DNA from: a virus
IMG/VR virus record: IMGVR_UViG_3300042388_000159
Coordinates: 1 to 27,615 of that record
Reading direction: 5' to 3' (one strand)
Length of the DNA: 27,615 bases
In this document: positions 6,250-14,010 of the stretch, one piece after another
Position numbering within the stretch: the stretch's first letter is position 1
Layout: every line of letters starts with the position of its first letter
The notes under the pieces: generated by a model
Told to the model about the DNA's origin: nothing
Seen by the model: only the letters and a program-made list of their open reading frames with translations
The model's database searches: none
Program-made: the position numbers and the translations under genes

Positions 6250-7083
6250 CTATGCGTCTTCGGGACCTATGCCGTTCCACGTCAGCATGTGTTCGGTGAA
6301 AAAGAGGTCGTACGGTTCACAGCGAAGTGAGATCACCTCGGTACCTGACGTGAGCGGGACCGACTCGTAAGTGAGGATGGGTTCCCAGTCATTCACGGAA
6401 CCGTCGTAGACGAGATCGGAAGGCTCCAACGAGTCAGCGCGAGTCAGGGTGTAGACATCATTCCTTCTTACAAGAATGTAGTGACTCGGAGAGAACAGAT
6501 CGCCATTGACGATATAGAGTTCGTCGACCGTAGACCTTGCGATGCTGGTGACTTCAGTCTCAACAAGTCCTAGGGACGTGAACGAATCGGACTCCCAGGC
6601 GAGGGATCCGGACATCGCGGCTAGAAGCGCAGCGTCAGCGTCCGTGCCGAGTTCTTCGATGTTGAGTGAATAGAGACGGTCGCCTACCTGGACGTCCTCG
6701 GCTCGGACGAGCCCCTCGGGCGTACGGACCATGGTGTCGGGGGCTACTGAGTAGTCGTGGTTGAACGAAAAGCCGAAGCCACCGTAGAAGCCGAAGCCAC
6801 CGTAGAAGCCGAAGCCACCGTAGAAGCCGAAGCCAGGGTACACATAGTTCCAACGGCTGATCCCGACGGCCGACCCTCGCAGAACCACCGCTCCAGACGC
6901 GACTCCTTGGCTGATGACCTGCGTATCTATGCCGCTGTTGCTGGTGTTTGAGGTGGTCTCGCTACCCAGACTCAGACCGACGTTGGTCAGGGCCGTGATC
7001 GCGTTCGCACGGGTCTGTCCGACAATGTTGGGGACCGTGGTTTTGCGCGGTCCGCCGCGGTCAAGGTTGCGTGATGTCGACAA
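6250..7083 (-). CDS. PASTA domain plus Hint (intein/Hedgehog-type) domain protein
   Basis: A 277-residue protein with an unusual architecture. Residues 15-77 form a PASTA domain (VPNIVGQTRANAITALTNVG, later VISQGVASGAVVLRGSAV), a fold known for peptidoglycan or muropeptide binding. Residues 82-107 are a glycine-aromatic linker of repeated FGFYGG. Residues about 112-271 look like a Hint domain: block A as SVAPDTMVRTPEGLVRAEDV then QVGDRLYSL, block B as an S-x-x-H motif (S198-H201 in FSPSHYILV), and a C-terminal strand EPYDLFFTEHMLTWNG. The usual first-position Cys is Ser112, and the terminal His-Asn pair is replaced by Trp-Asn followed by Gly. Start: TTG 7083 with AGGAGAAG immediately upstream. 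It follows the giant tail fibre, so a virion appendage that contacts the cell wall is plausible. Self-cleavage is possible but unproven. Confidence 0.8.
   Translation of the reverse strand: MSTSRNLDRGGPRKTTVPNIVGQTRANAITALTNVGLSLGSETTSNTSNSGIDTQVISQGVASGAVVLRGSAVGISRWNYVYPGFGFYGGFGFYGGFGFYGGFGFSFNHDYSVAPDTMVRTPEGLVRAEDVQVGDRLYSLNIEELGTDADAALLAAMSGSLAWESDSFTSLGLVETEVTSIARSTVDELYIVNGDLFSPSHYILVRRNDVYTLTRADSLEPSDLVYDGSVNDWEPILTYESVPLTSGTEVISLRCEPYDLFFTEHMLTWNGIGPEDA
6771..6836 (-). repeat. 18-bp tandem repeats encoding FGFYGG
   Basis: Three perfect direct copies of an 18-bp unit (plus strand ACCGTAGAAGCCGAAGCC) occupy 6781-6834, with a partial copy on the left. In the minus-strand gene they encode FGFYGG repeats between the PASTA and Hint domains. 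The unit keeps the reading frame, so copy number could change by slippage without breaking the protein. Confidence 0.95.
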
Positions 7084-7111
7084 CTTCTTCTCCTACTGGT
7101 TGCGAGATCTA

Positions 7112-10100
7112 TTACGACAGGTCACCGGTCAGGACCCACACGTTGGCGGCCCGCTTCGTGAGCGTAGCCCCGGACCACTGCGCGCGAAGGTTCAAACCTG
7201 GCGTCGCATTGATGGTCACACCGCCAGCGGCGGCAATGTTGACGCCACCGGCACCCACCCGCAGGAGGTGGATCTGAGTACCCACCTTGAAGTTGACGGT
7301 AGCGTCTGCTGCAACCGTGAACGTAAGCGCGGAACCGCTGTTCATCTCAATCATTCGTCCGGCGTCGCTCAGAACAAACTGATACGAAGCCGTCTTCTGG
7401 TCAATCACCACGGGGGCGTCCAGAACGTTACCGGCCGCCAGCGTGATGCCACCACCGGTCACTGACAAGCCGCCCGAAGAGATCGTGACAGTGGTGAGCG
7501 TCGGGGAGGTGCCGAACACCAGGGCCCCGCTGCCCGTCTCGTCCGAGATCACTCCGGCCAGTTGGGCGGATGTGGTGGCCGCGAACTGATTGAGCCCGCT
7601 GGTGGTCAGGCCGAGGCCGGTCGTGGCGTGAACGTGGTCCGCTCGGGCGTACCGGAGCGACGTGCCCACGGCAGCGGTGCCGAGTGCCGCGGGGGTTGCC
7701 GCCGAGGCCTGGCCCACAACAAACGCCGTGGTTGCCAACTGGGTGGTGTTGGTGTCTGCAGCGGCGGTTGGTGCTGCAGGAATACCCGTCAGGGTGGGCG
7801 ATGCGATCGGTGCCTTCGCTGCAAGATCCGAAACCAGGCCCGTGATCGCGCTCTGCGCAAGTGCGATGTTCGTGCTGGAGACGCTCGTCACACGACCCTT
7901 GGCGTCAACTGTGATGGCCGGTACCGCAGTAGCGGAGCCGTACACTCCAGCAGTCACTCCAGAATTGGCAAGTGTCAGAGTGATACCAGTCGTTCCCGAA
8001 CCGGTGGCGTCACCAGAGACAGAGATACTCTGGTTGGCCGTCAGGTACGTATTTGTGTCTAGGGACCACGTATCGGCGGCCGTCTTCCGTAGGATGCCGC
8101 TGGTACCTGCGAGGGCCGCGATGGCCGTGAGGTCGGCATCCAGAGGCTGCTTACCGGCCAGCGAATTCGTGAGTGTGGTCGCAAACGACGCATCATCGTT
8201 GATCGCGTCCGCGAGTTCGCTGAGGGTATTCAGGGCCGCGGGAGCGGCACCGATGAGGTCGCTGACGGCCCCAGTGACGAATGCTGTGGTGGCCACCTGA
8301 GTGGTGTTGGTGCCCGCGGTAGCAGTGGGCGCGGTCGGAGTACCAGTCAACTCCGGAGACGCAAGCGACGCCTTACCCGCAAGAGCCGATGCCAGGCCAG
8401 TGACCTGCGACTGCGTGATCGCGATATCTACCGACGACGCTGCCGTCACGCGACCCTTGCTGTCCACGGTGACCTGAGCCACCGAGTCGGCATCACCGTA
8501 GGTTCCCGAGTTTACGCCGCTGTTGGCTAGGGTGGCCGTGATGCTGGTGGCACCGGATCCGGTGATATCACCGCTCAGGGTCACTGTCTGGTTCCCGGTG
8601 AGGTACGTAGACGTGTCCAGCGACCATGTGTTGGCGGCCGTCTTCTTTAGCAGACCGCTGTTCGCCGAGATCTCGGCGATCGCGGTCAGGTCGCCATCGA
8701 GAGGCTGCTTTCCGCTGAGTGCCGTCTGCACCGTGGTGTGGAAGGACGGGTCATCGTTGATGGCCGCGGCCAGTTCGTCAAGGGTGTCAAGGCCAGACGG
8801 CGCTGAACCCCTGAGGCTGCTGATACTGGCATCGGTGTACGTGTTGGCAGCGCTTTCGGCGGCGTCGGCTTTGGAAGTTGCATCGGCAGCGGCGGTGGCT
8901 ACTGCAGCACTTTCGGCAGCGTCCGCGTAGCCCTGAAGTGCGTTCGTGGCTGTAGCGATCTCTGCGTCAGTGTACCCGTTTGCAGCACTCTCGGCGGCGT
9001 CTGCCTTGGACTGAGCCCCGGCCGTGGTTTCAAGGAGCGACGTGTTCGCAATGCCGTGCACGTTGGTGGTGCTGGCGTTGTGGTTGCTCAAGGCCGTTCC
9101 AGCGCCATTCGCGGCGTTGGTAATCTGAGTGTTAAGGTTGGACATAGTGCTGTCGACGGCGCTGTTGATGGTGTTGTTTAGTACGACAACTTCCGCATCC
9201 GTGTAGTTGTTTGCTGCGGTTACTGCGTCGGTCTCCGCCTGATCCGCGTAGTCTTCAAGGTCACTTACTGCAGCCGCGAGATCACTTGCAGCCGTGCTGG
9301 CGACCGACGAAATCTGGCCCGCCACGGAAGTGGAGAACTCCGGGTCGTCATTGATCGCGGCTGCCAACTCGTTGAGGGTGTTCAGGAGTGACGGCGCGGC
9401 GTCGACGAGGCCAGAAACTGCCGCGTCCGCGTACGCCTTGGCGTCCACCTCAGCCTGATCGGCGTAGGCTTCAAGGGCAGCCGTCGCGGTAACAATCTCC
9501 GCATCGGTGTAGGCGTTCGCAGTGTTCACGGCGTCGATCTCAACCTGGTCGGCGTAAGCCTCAGCGGCCTCTCGCTGCCCGAACGCATAGGTCTGAGCAG
9601 CACTCAGTGCGTCTGCCTCAGCCTGATCGGCGTACGCCTCAAGAGCCGTCGTGGCTGCAGAGACTTCGGCGTCCGTGTAGGCGTTCGCTGCCGTGACGGC
9701 AGCACCTTCGGCAGCGTCCGTGTACGCCTCTAGAGCGTCCACTGCGTTAGCGAGCGTGCTATCCGTGTACGTCTGCGCGGCTGATGTGGCCGCTGACTGC
9801 GCTGCGTTCGCCTTGGTTGTGGCGTCAGTGGAGGCCGCAGATATGGCGGCCGCCTGCGCTGCGTTCGCCTTCGATGTCGCATCGGACGCTGCGGTCGATA
9901 CGGCTGCGGCCTGTGCTGCGTTTGCCTTCGACGTAGCGTCTGCTGCGGCAGTAGAGATGGCAGCCGCTTGGGCAGCATTGGCCTTGGATGTGGCATCGGT
10001 CGCAGAGGTGGCTACAGCGGCGGCCTGGGCAGCGTCCGCCTTGGAGGTGGCGTCTGCTGCAGCGGTTGATACGGCCGCGGCCTGGGCTGCATTGGCCTTG

Positions 10101-10789
10101 GATGTGGCATCTGCAGCGGCAGTAGCGACTGCGTCTGCCTCGGCCTGGTCTGCGTAATCTTCAAGATTGGCCACTGCGGTGGCGATATTCGTGGCGACGG
10201 TAGCCGCAAAGTTTTCGTCGTCGTTGATCGCAGCCGCAAGTTCGTTGAGAGTGTTAAGGGCTCCCGGTGCTGCCTGGATCAGGTCAGCGACCTGGGTGTC
10301 GGTGTACGCGTTTGCGGCAGCCTGAGCGGCGTTTGCTTTCGATGTCGCGTCGGCTGACGCGGTAGATACAGCCGCAGCCTGGGCAGAGTTAGCCTTAGAC
10401 TGCGCTCCGGACTGAGTCTCCAGAAGAGCGGTGTTTGCAATGCCGTGGACATTCGTGGTTGCTGAAGTATGCGTGTTGAAGTTGCTGCTCAGCGTGACGA
10501 CGGATGAGAAAAACGCTGGGTCATCATTGATTGCGTCTGCCAGTTCCCCAAGGCTGTTAAGGACCGACGGGGCGTCCCCGAGAATCCCAGCCACTGCTGC
10601 GTTCACAGCGGAGGTCACGTCCTCTGGCCGAGCGTTTGCGTACAGGAGCGTCGTCCATGCCGTGAGACCGTCACCCACCTTAAACTTGCGAGTATCGAGT
10701 TCGATGCCGATCTCGCCCTGAGCCAGGATGGGATTCGCTGCGGTCCATGCAGCCGCGAGTCCTCGACGAATCTGAATCTGAACAGCCAT
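7112..10789 (-). CDS. Long tail fibre with Mtd-like N-terminus and multiple internal repeats
   Basis: A 1225-residue protein, the largest gene here. Residues 1-50 (IQIRRGLAAAWTAANPILAQ, then EIGIELDTRKFKVGDG) match the short N-terminal module shared by many phage appendages and related to the N-terminus of the major tropism determinant, which probably attaches the fibre. Then follow five copies of an 'AP..LN.L.ELA.AINDD..F' module (about 71-97, 172-199, 462-489, 661-688, 845-873), an alanine-rich 19-residue repeat region (about 227-340), further YTDAEVxxATxALExYADQAE helices, and two tandem 150-residue modules starting GKQPLD at about 693 and 879. The C-terminal 180 residues are beta-rich, with a DHVHATTGLGL motif near 1051, and probably form the tip. 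This composition is typical of trimeric fibrous proteins. It should act in host binding. Start ATG 10789 has AGGAG ten bases upstream. Confidence 0.92.
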   Translation of the reverse strand: MAVQIQIRRGLAAAWTAANPILAQGEIGIELDTRKFKVGDGLTAWTTLLYANARPEDVTSAVNAAVAGILGDAPSVLNSLGELADAINDDPAFFSSVVTLSSNFNTHTSATTNVHGIANTALLETQSGAQSKANSAQAAAVSTASADATSKANAAQAAANAYTDTQVADLIQAAPGALNTLNELAAAINDDENFAATVATNIATAVANLEDYADQAEADAVATAAADATSKANAAQAAAVSTAAADATSKADAAQAAAVATSATDATSKANAAQAAAISTAAADATSKANAAQAAAVSTAASDATSKANAAQAAAISAASTDATTKANAAQSAATSAAQTYTDSTLANAVDALEAYTDAAEGAAVTAANAYTDAEVSAATTALEAYADQAEADALSAAQTYAFGQREAAEAYADQVEIDAVNTANAYTDAEIVTATAALEAYADQAEVDAKAYADAAVSGLVDAAPSLLNTLNELAAAINDDPEFSTSVAGQISSVASTAASDLAAAVSDLEDYADQAETDAVTAANNYTDAEVVVLNNTINSAVDSTMSNLNTQITNAANGAGTALSNHNASTTNVHGIANTSLLETTAGAQSKADAAESAANGYTDAEIATATNALQGYADAAESAAVATAAADATSKADAAESAANTYTDASISSLRGSAPSGLDTLDELAAAINDDPSFHTTVQTALSGKQPLDGDLTAIAEISANSGLLKKTAANTWSLDTSTYLTGNQTVTLSGDITGSGATSITATLANSGVNSGTYGDADSVAQVTVDSKGRVTAASSVDIAITQSQVTGLASALAGKASLASPELTGTPTAPTATAGTNTTQVATTAFVTGAVSDLIGAAPAALNTLSELADAINDDASFATTLTNSLAGKQPLDADLTAIAALAGTSGILRKTAADTWSLDTNTYLTANQSISVSGDATGSGTTGITLTLANSGVTAGVYGSATAVPAITVDAKGRVTSVSSTNIALAQSAITGLVSDLAAKAPIASPTLTGIPAAPTAAADTNTTQLATTAFVVGQASAATPAALGTAAVGTSLRYARADHVHATTGLGLTTSGLNQFAATTSAQLAGVISDETGSGALVFGTSPTLTTVTISSGGLSVTGGGITLAAGNVLDAPVVIDQKTASYQFVLSDAGRMIEMNSGSALTFTVAADATVNFKVGTQIHLLRVGAGGVNIAAAGGVTINATPGLNLRAQWSGATLTKRAANVWVLTGDLS
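7706..8713 (-). repeat. Two tandem modules of about 150 residues in the tail fibre
   Basis: The fibre segments at residues about 693-842 and 879-1028 are near-parallel copies 186 residues (558 bp) apart. Both run from GKQPLD and DLTAIA through a T-WSLDT-TYLT strand, SGD-TGSG, TLANSGV, VD-KGRVT, and end in a P-APTA-TNTTQ-ATTAFV segment. The copies are diverged rather than identical at the DNA level, so this is an old duplication retained in the protein. Confidence 0.85.
9770..10111 (-). repeat. 57-bp periodic repeats (19-residue DATSKANAAQAAA units)
   Basis: Six consecutive units begin DATSK (or DATTK) at fibre residues 227, 246, 265, 284, 303 and 322, an exact 19-residue or 57-bp spacing. 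The typical unit is DATSKANAAQAAAVSTAAA. A further isolated unit starts at residue 147 and another near 636. Codons vary between units, so the protein sequence rather than the DNA appears conserved. Confidence 0.93.
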
Positions 10790-10794
10790 GGTGG

Positions 10795-11247
10795 TTACAC
10801 TCCTCCGGCATCGACGACGACGGTGTGCTCTGACGTGGTGTCGCCGCCGCTCATTGTCTTGGCAAACGTAAACTGCTGGTTGGACGAACCTCCGTCGACG
10901 TTCGGGAAGTTGGTCGTTGTGGATCCGCCGTCAAAGGAAACGGCGCTGACGCTGTACGGCGAGTCACCCGAGTACGAGACGGTCTGTTCTTGGATGTATA
11001 GGAATCCGTTGCGGAAGGCGATCTCCCCACCATCTAGCGATTCGGTTAGGCGCAGAAGGTCACTGTCGTTGAAGTCGTCGGAGGTATTTGTGCCTCCGCC
11101 GCCACCGGACACGGTGTTCCAGGTGGCACCGTCGAATACCCGGAGGGAGTGCGTAGAGATGTCATAGTAGAGGTCGCCAGCGTGCTCGCCGATGGGCTCG
11201 GAGCCCACCGCGAGTACGTTGAGAGGTACGTACGATCTCTTGGACAA
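10795..11247 (-). CDS. Small virion appendage protein with fibre-type N-terminal module
   Basis: A 150-residue protein starting at TTG 11247, preceded by GGAAGTCATAG. The first 45 residues (MSKRSYVPLNVLAVG, later GDLYYDISTHSLRVFDGATW) parallel the N-terminus of the 440-residue fibre upstream, including the G-x-x-YY......[VF][YF]DGATW motif. A glycine-rich hinge follows (SGGGGGTNTSDD), then a beta-rich domain with AFRNGFLYIQEQTVSYSGDS and a C-terminal TSEHTVVVDAGGV. It sits between two fibre genes and shares an attachment-like module, so it is probably a short appendage or an accessory that caps or bridges fibres. The C-terminal domain is not recognised. Confidence 0.7.
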   Translation of the reverse strand: MSKRSYVPLNVLAVGSEPIGEHAGDLYYDISTHSLRVFDGATWNTVSGGGGGTNTSDDFNDSDLLRLTESLDGGEIAFRNGFLYIQEQTVSYSGDSPYSVSAVSFDGGSTTTNFPNVDGGSSNQQFTFAKTMSGGDTTSEHTVVVDAGGV

Positions 11248-11263
11248 CTATGACTTCCCAGTT

Positions 11264-12586
11264 CTAGCCAACGACCACGGCGCGGAAGGTGCCCGATGCG
11301 TGGAACGTGAGGGTTACGGTGTTGGCGTCGGTGCGGACGATGTCGCACTCAACCTCAGCGAACGTGGAGGCGTCGTAGACCTGGACGGTCACGTCTCGGT
11401 TGCCCAGGCTGTGCGTCAGGGTCTGGGTGACAGGTCCTGTCGTAACCGTGGCTGTGAAGTCCGAGAAGATCTTCTTGTAGGCCACGACAGTGGTGTCGAC
11501 TGCCACCGCATCGGCGCTGACCGTGAGGCCGGTGCCGACGACGAGGTCGAGGCGGTTCCCGTCCTTGGTGAGTCCGTCCCCAGCGGTGATCTGACCGGCG
11601 CCCGAGAACTGGACGAAGTCGAGTTCGGTGGTGTCGAGGGTCACAGCGCCGTCGCTGACCAGGACCCATCCGGAGTCGGCGTTGACGGTGCCTTCCTCGA
11701 CGAACGTGAACATTCCGGGTCCGACGTTGGCACTGCTGTTAGCGTCAGCGGAACGTGACCACGCACCCGCGGCTACGACGTAGATACCGTTATCCGCGGG
11801 ATCGAACTGATCCTTGACGAGGACGCGGTTTCCAGCCGAAAGGATGACGCCGTCGATCGTCTGGGCACCGCTCAAGGTGATGGGGTCACCAGTGGTGGCA
11901 GCCCGAACGGACAACTTGACGTCGAGGCCCTGGCTGACGGAGTCAACGTAGCCCTTGGTGGCGGCGTCGGTGTCCGCCTGTGGCTCCGCGAGGTTGGTGA
12001 TTCGGTTGTCGTTGGCATCGATGTCGGTGTTGGCGGCTGTGGTAAAGGACTGCAGGGTCTTGTCGTCAACGTAGGACTTAGTGCTGGCGTCCTGCGGGTT
12101 AGTCGGCTCGCCAAGGGAGATGATTTTGAACCCGGAGATGTCCAGGTCGCCGTTGGCCGCCGAGAGGTCGCCGAGTGAGATGCCCGAGTGCTCGTCCGGA
12201 CCATGTGCGTGCTTGTGGTCCGATCGGGCGTAATTGGTCGAGGTGCCGTCGACGTTGGTCCCGGTGTTATCGAGGGCAACCGGAGTACCGAAGTTGCTGA
12301 CCTGGTCCCAGGACGACCCGTTGTCGTAGTACAGGACCTTGGTATCAGTAGCAAAAAAGAAGCGACCAATCGAACCCGCAGCGGGCCGCGCGGCGATCGC
12401 CGAGGCCACGATCTTTCCTACGGGCTGCCAGGTGGCGCCGTCGTAGACAAAGAGGGTGTCCGACTGCGTGTTGTAGTAGACATGGCCCTCGCCCCTAGGC
12501 GTCGGAGCCGAAGCAAGATTCTGGAACTTGACGTTCTGGATCTCAAGGCCATTGAGATCGATGGGCGTGTAGTACTTACGGGCCAT
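11264..12586 (-). CDS. Tail fibre/appendage protein
   Basis: A 440-residue fibre protein. Residues 1-55 contain the short N-terminal module ending VYDGATWQPVG. A second copy-like segment (RFFFATDTKVLYYDNGSSW) follows. Residues about 145-215 have repeated fibre motifs: GFKIISLGEPTNPQDASTKS then YVDD, and RITNLAEPQADTDAATKGYV, the 'N-I-T-N-L-x-P...DAATKxYVD' signature of many phage fibres. Next is a beta domain common in phage fibres (VILSAGNRVLVKDQ, DNGIYVVAAGAWSRSADA, DSGWVLVSDGAVTLDTTELD). The C-terminal 65 residues (LTHSLGNRDVTVQVYD to VTLTFHASGTFRAVVVG) resemble the end of the 92-residue protein at 12599. ATG 12586 follows AGGAG. It probably forms part of the receptor-binding apparatus. 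Confidence 0.85.
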   Translation of the reverse strand: MARKYYTPIDLNGLEIQNVKFQNLASAPTPRGEGHVYYNTQSDTLFVYDGATWQPVGKIVASAIAARPAAGSIGRFFFATDTKVLYYDNGSSWDQVSNFGTPVALDNTGTNVDGTSTNYARSDHKHAHGPDEHSGISLGDLSAANGDLDISGFKIISLGEPTNPQDASTKSYVDDKTLQSFTTAANTDIDANDNRITNLAEPQADTDAATKGYVDSVSQGLDVKLSVRAATTGDPITLSGAQTIDGVILSAGNRVLVKDQFDPADNGIYVVAAGAWSRSADANSSANVGPGMFTFVEEGTVNADSGWVLVSDGAVTLDTTELDFVQFSGAGQITAGDGLTKDGNRLDLVVGTGLTVSADAVAVDTTVVAYKKIFSDFTATVTTGPVTQTLTHSLGNRDVTVQVYDASTFAEVECDIVRTDANTVTLTFHASGTFRAVVVG

Positions 12587-12598
12587 AAGTCAACTCTC

Positions 12599-12877
12599 CT
12601 AAGACAGGTACGCGTTTCCGCTGAAAGGTGCCGAGAAAATGACCCGTAGTCGGTACTTGGAGAGATGCTCAATCTCTCCTTCTGCGATTGACCCCGACGA
12701 ATCCATTGTCGTGACATTGGGGTAGAAGCCGAGATTGTGCTCGATGTCCCAAGTATTGCTCGAAATTCCTTGGACGTGGTGGTAAGCGTATGCGGCGGGC
12801 AAAGTATTTGCCTCGACGACCGCAATCGTTACGATTTGCTCTTGCTCAACTGTGATGGGGATGCTCTCTTCGGACAA
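12599..12877 (-). CDS. Short adhesin-like beta module protein
   Basis: A 92-residue protein starting at TTG 12877, directly after the TAG stop of the connector gene and eight bases after an AGGAG. The N-terminal third is beta-rich (IPITVEQEQIVTIAVVEA). Residues about 33-92 hold a module of the form 'W.I.HNLG.YP.V...DS.G', then 'I......R..V.FSAPFSGNAYLS', which recurs at the C-terminus of the 440-residue fibre. From memory this module ends many phage fibre and spike proteins and may be an immunoglobulin-like or lectin-like tip. It is the first gene of the receptor-binding block. It could be a separate tip protein or a chaperone-like partner for the fibres. Confidence 0.7.
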   Translation of the reverse strand: MSEESIPITVEQEQIVTIAVVEANTLPAAYAYHHVQGISSNTWDIEHNLGFYPNVTTMDSSGSIAEGEIEHLSKYRLRVIFSAPFSGNAYLS

Positions 12878-13996
12878 CTAGACTCCTCCTCGCCAACTCA
12901 CGGAGTACTGTTCCCAACCGGTCGGTGAGAAGTTGCCCTGCGGCGCCTGCTCCCGAGTGACCTGCCGCTTGCAGAAGACCGTGCCCGAGATGTACGTCTT
13001 GACGTTCTCGGAGTCATTGTTGGCGGTCAACTGAACGTCCCAGTACGCCCGCAGTGGCAGCCTCTTGGTCTGATCCGGGGTCAGTGACAGGCGAATCTTG
13101 CCCTGCGCGGCGTCTTCGATGCTGGTCTCGAACTGTGCCGCGTACACGGCCGACTCTGGGTACAGGCGGATCTGCGCCAGCGGGGTGAATCCGGTGACGT
13201 CGATCGAGAAGTCGAGCACGACACTGTAGGAGTCCCCCTGCGTAAGTACGATGTCGTACCGTCCGGATGCCTCCCCAACGGGTGTCGTTCCGTATGTAGG
13301 AATAGGCAGGAAGAGCCGCTGTGGCTTGGATCGGTCGTCGACCTCCTGCGGCATGTACACGGGAACGTACCTGTTCGTCATGCGGCTGATCCTGCGGAAG
13401 GTGAGGACCTCGATCCGCTCGATGCCGATGTTGAGGGCCTTGCAGAGCGTCTCGTACTGCTGCCTACGCTCGACGATCATTTCCATGATCTGGCGATACC
13501 GCTCAGACCGGGGGATACCAACCCCGTCCGGGGTGGAGATATCGATGTCGAACGCGGCGTCGGTGGCCAATGTATAGAGGGCCTGCACCGTACTCAGCAG
13601 CGTCAGTGGATACTCTTCGACGGCCGGAAGGTTGGCCAAGGTCAGTACTCGGCCGAACTGGTCCTGTCGGTTATGGACGTGCTGCTGAACGGACGTGTCT
13701 ATGTACGCATCGATCTCGGAGTCTGTAAAGAATCGGTAGTAGGTCCCCTGGACGGTAATCTCAGCACCCTCGGCGGGAGGGCTGTCCAGTGTGAGCACAC
13801 CGCTGTGCTCCTCGACCTCGGTGTCGTCGGAGACGTCCACACCGTTGACGAATACCTGTACTGAGGCCCCGTTCAGCGGAGAGTACGGTATTTCGTATCT
13901 CTGCAGACCCGCCGAACGGGTGCCCCAGACGAAGGACTTAGGGGGGTCGTTGAGTTCGGTTCTCACGCGAGAACGCAGTGCGTCAACCGTTGCCAC
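12878..13996 (-). CDS. Head-tail connector protein with C-terminal beta domain
   Basis: A 372-residue protein starting at GTG 13996, chosen because GAGGAGGTCTT directly precedes it. GTG 14011 would place the ribosome binding site inside the gene. Residues 1-190 begin MATVDALRSRVRTELNDPP and have a beta insert (VQVFVNGVDVSDDTEVEEHS), then long helices (SERYRQIMEMIVERRQQYET), a layout like head-tail adaptors that bind the portal. Residues about 235-350 form a beta domain (YDIVLTQGDSYSVVLDFSID, IRLSLTPDQTKRLPLRAYWD, later YISGTVFCKRQVT) resembling the 'GDT...LT.eqT' domain seen in many phage virion proteins. It lies between the capsid genes and the receptor-binding block, which supports a connector role. 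Confidence 0.72.
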   Translation of the reverse strand: MATVDALRSRVRTELNDPPKSFVWGTRSAGLQRYEIPYSPLNGASVQVFVNGVDVSDDTEVEEHSGVLTLDSPPAEGAEITVQGTYYRFFTDSEIDAYIDTSVQQHVHNRQDQFGRVLTLANLPAVEEYPLTLLSTVQALYTLATDAAFDIDISTPDGVGIPRSERYRQIMEMIVERRQQYETLCKALNIGIERIEVLTFRRISRMTNRYVPVYMPQEVDDRSKPQRLFLPIPTYGTTPVGEASGRYDIVLTQGDSYSVVLDFSIDVTGFTPLAQIRLYPESAVYAAQFETSIEDAAQGKIRLSLTPDQTKRLPLRAYWDVQLTANNDSENVKTYISGTVFCKRQVTREQAPQGNFSPTGWEQYSVSWRGGV

Positions 13997-14010
13997 AAGA
14001 CCTCCTCGCA

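Noticed and set aside
6250-7083. A functional splicing intein
   Set aside because: The domain is at the C-terminus with no downstream extein, the first residue is Ser rather than Cys, and the terminal Asn is followed by Gly rather than Cys, Ser or Thr.
9770-10111. CRISPR-like array (regular 57-bp period)
   Set aside because: The repeats are coding and in frame, the units are not separated by unique spacers, and codons vary between units.
9693-10157. Plus-strand ORF rich in Ala and Val
   Set aside because: It is the mirror of the alanine-rich 57-bp repeats of the tail fibre; GC-rich repeats give open antisense frames automatically.
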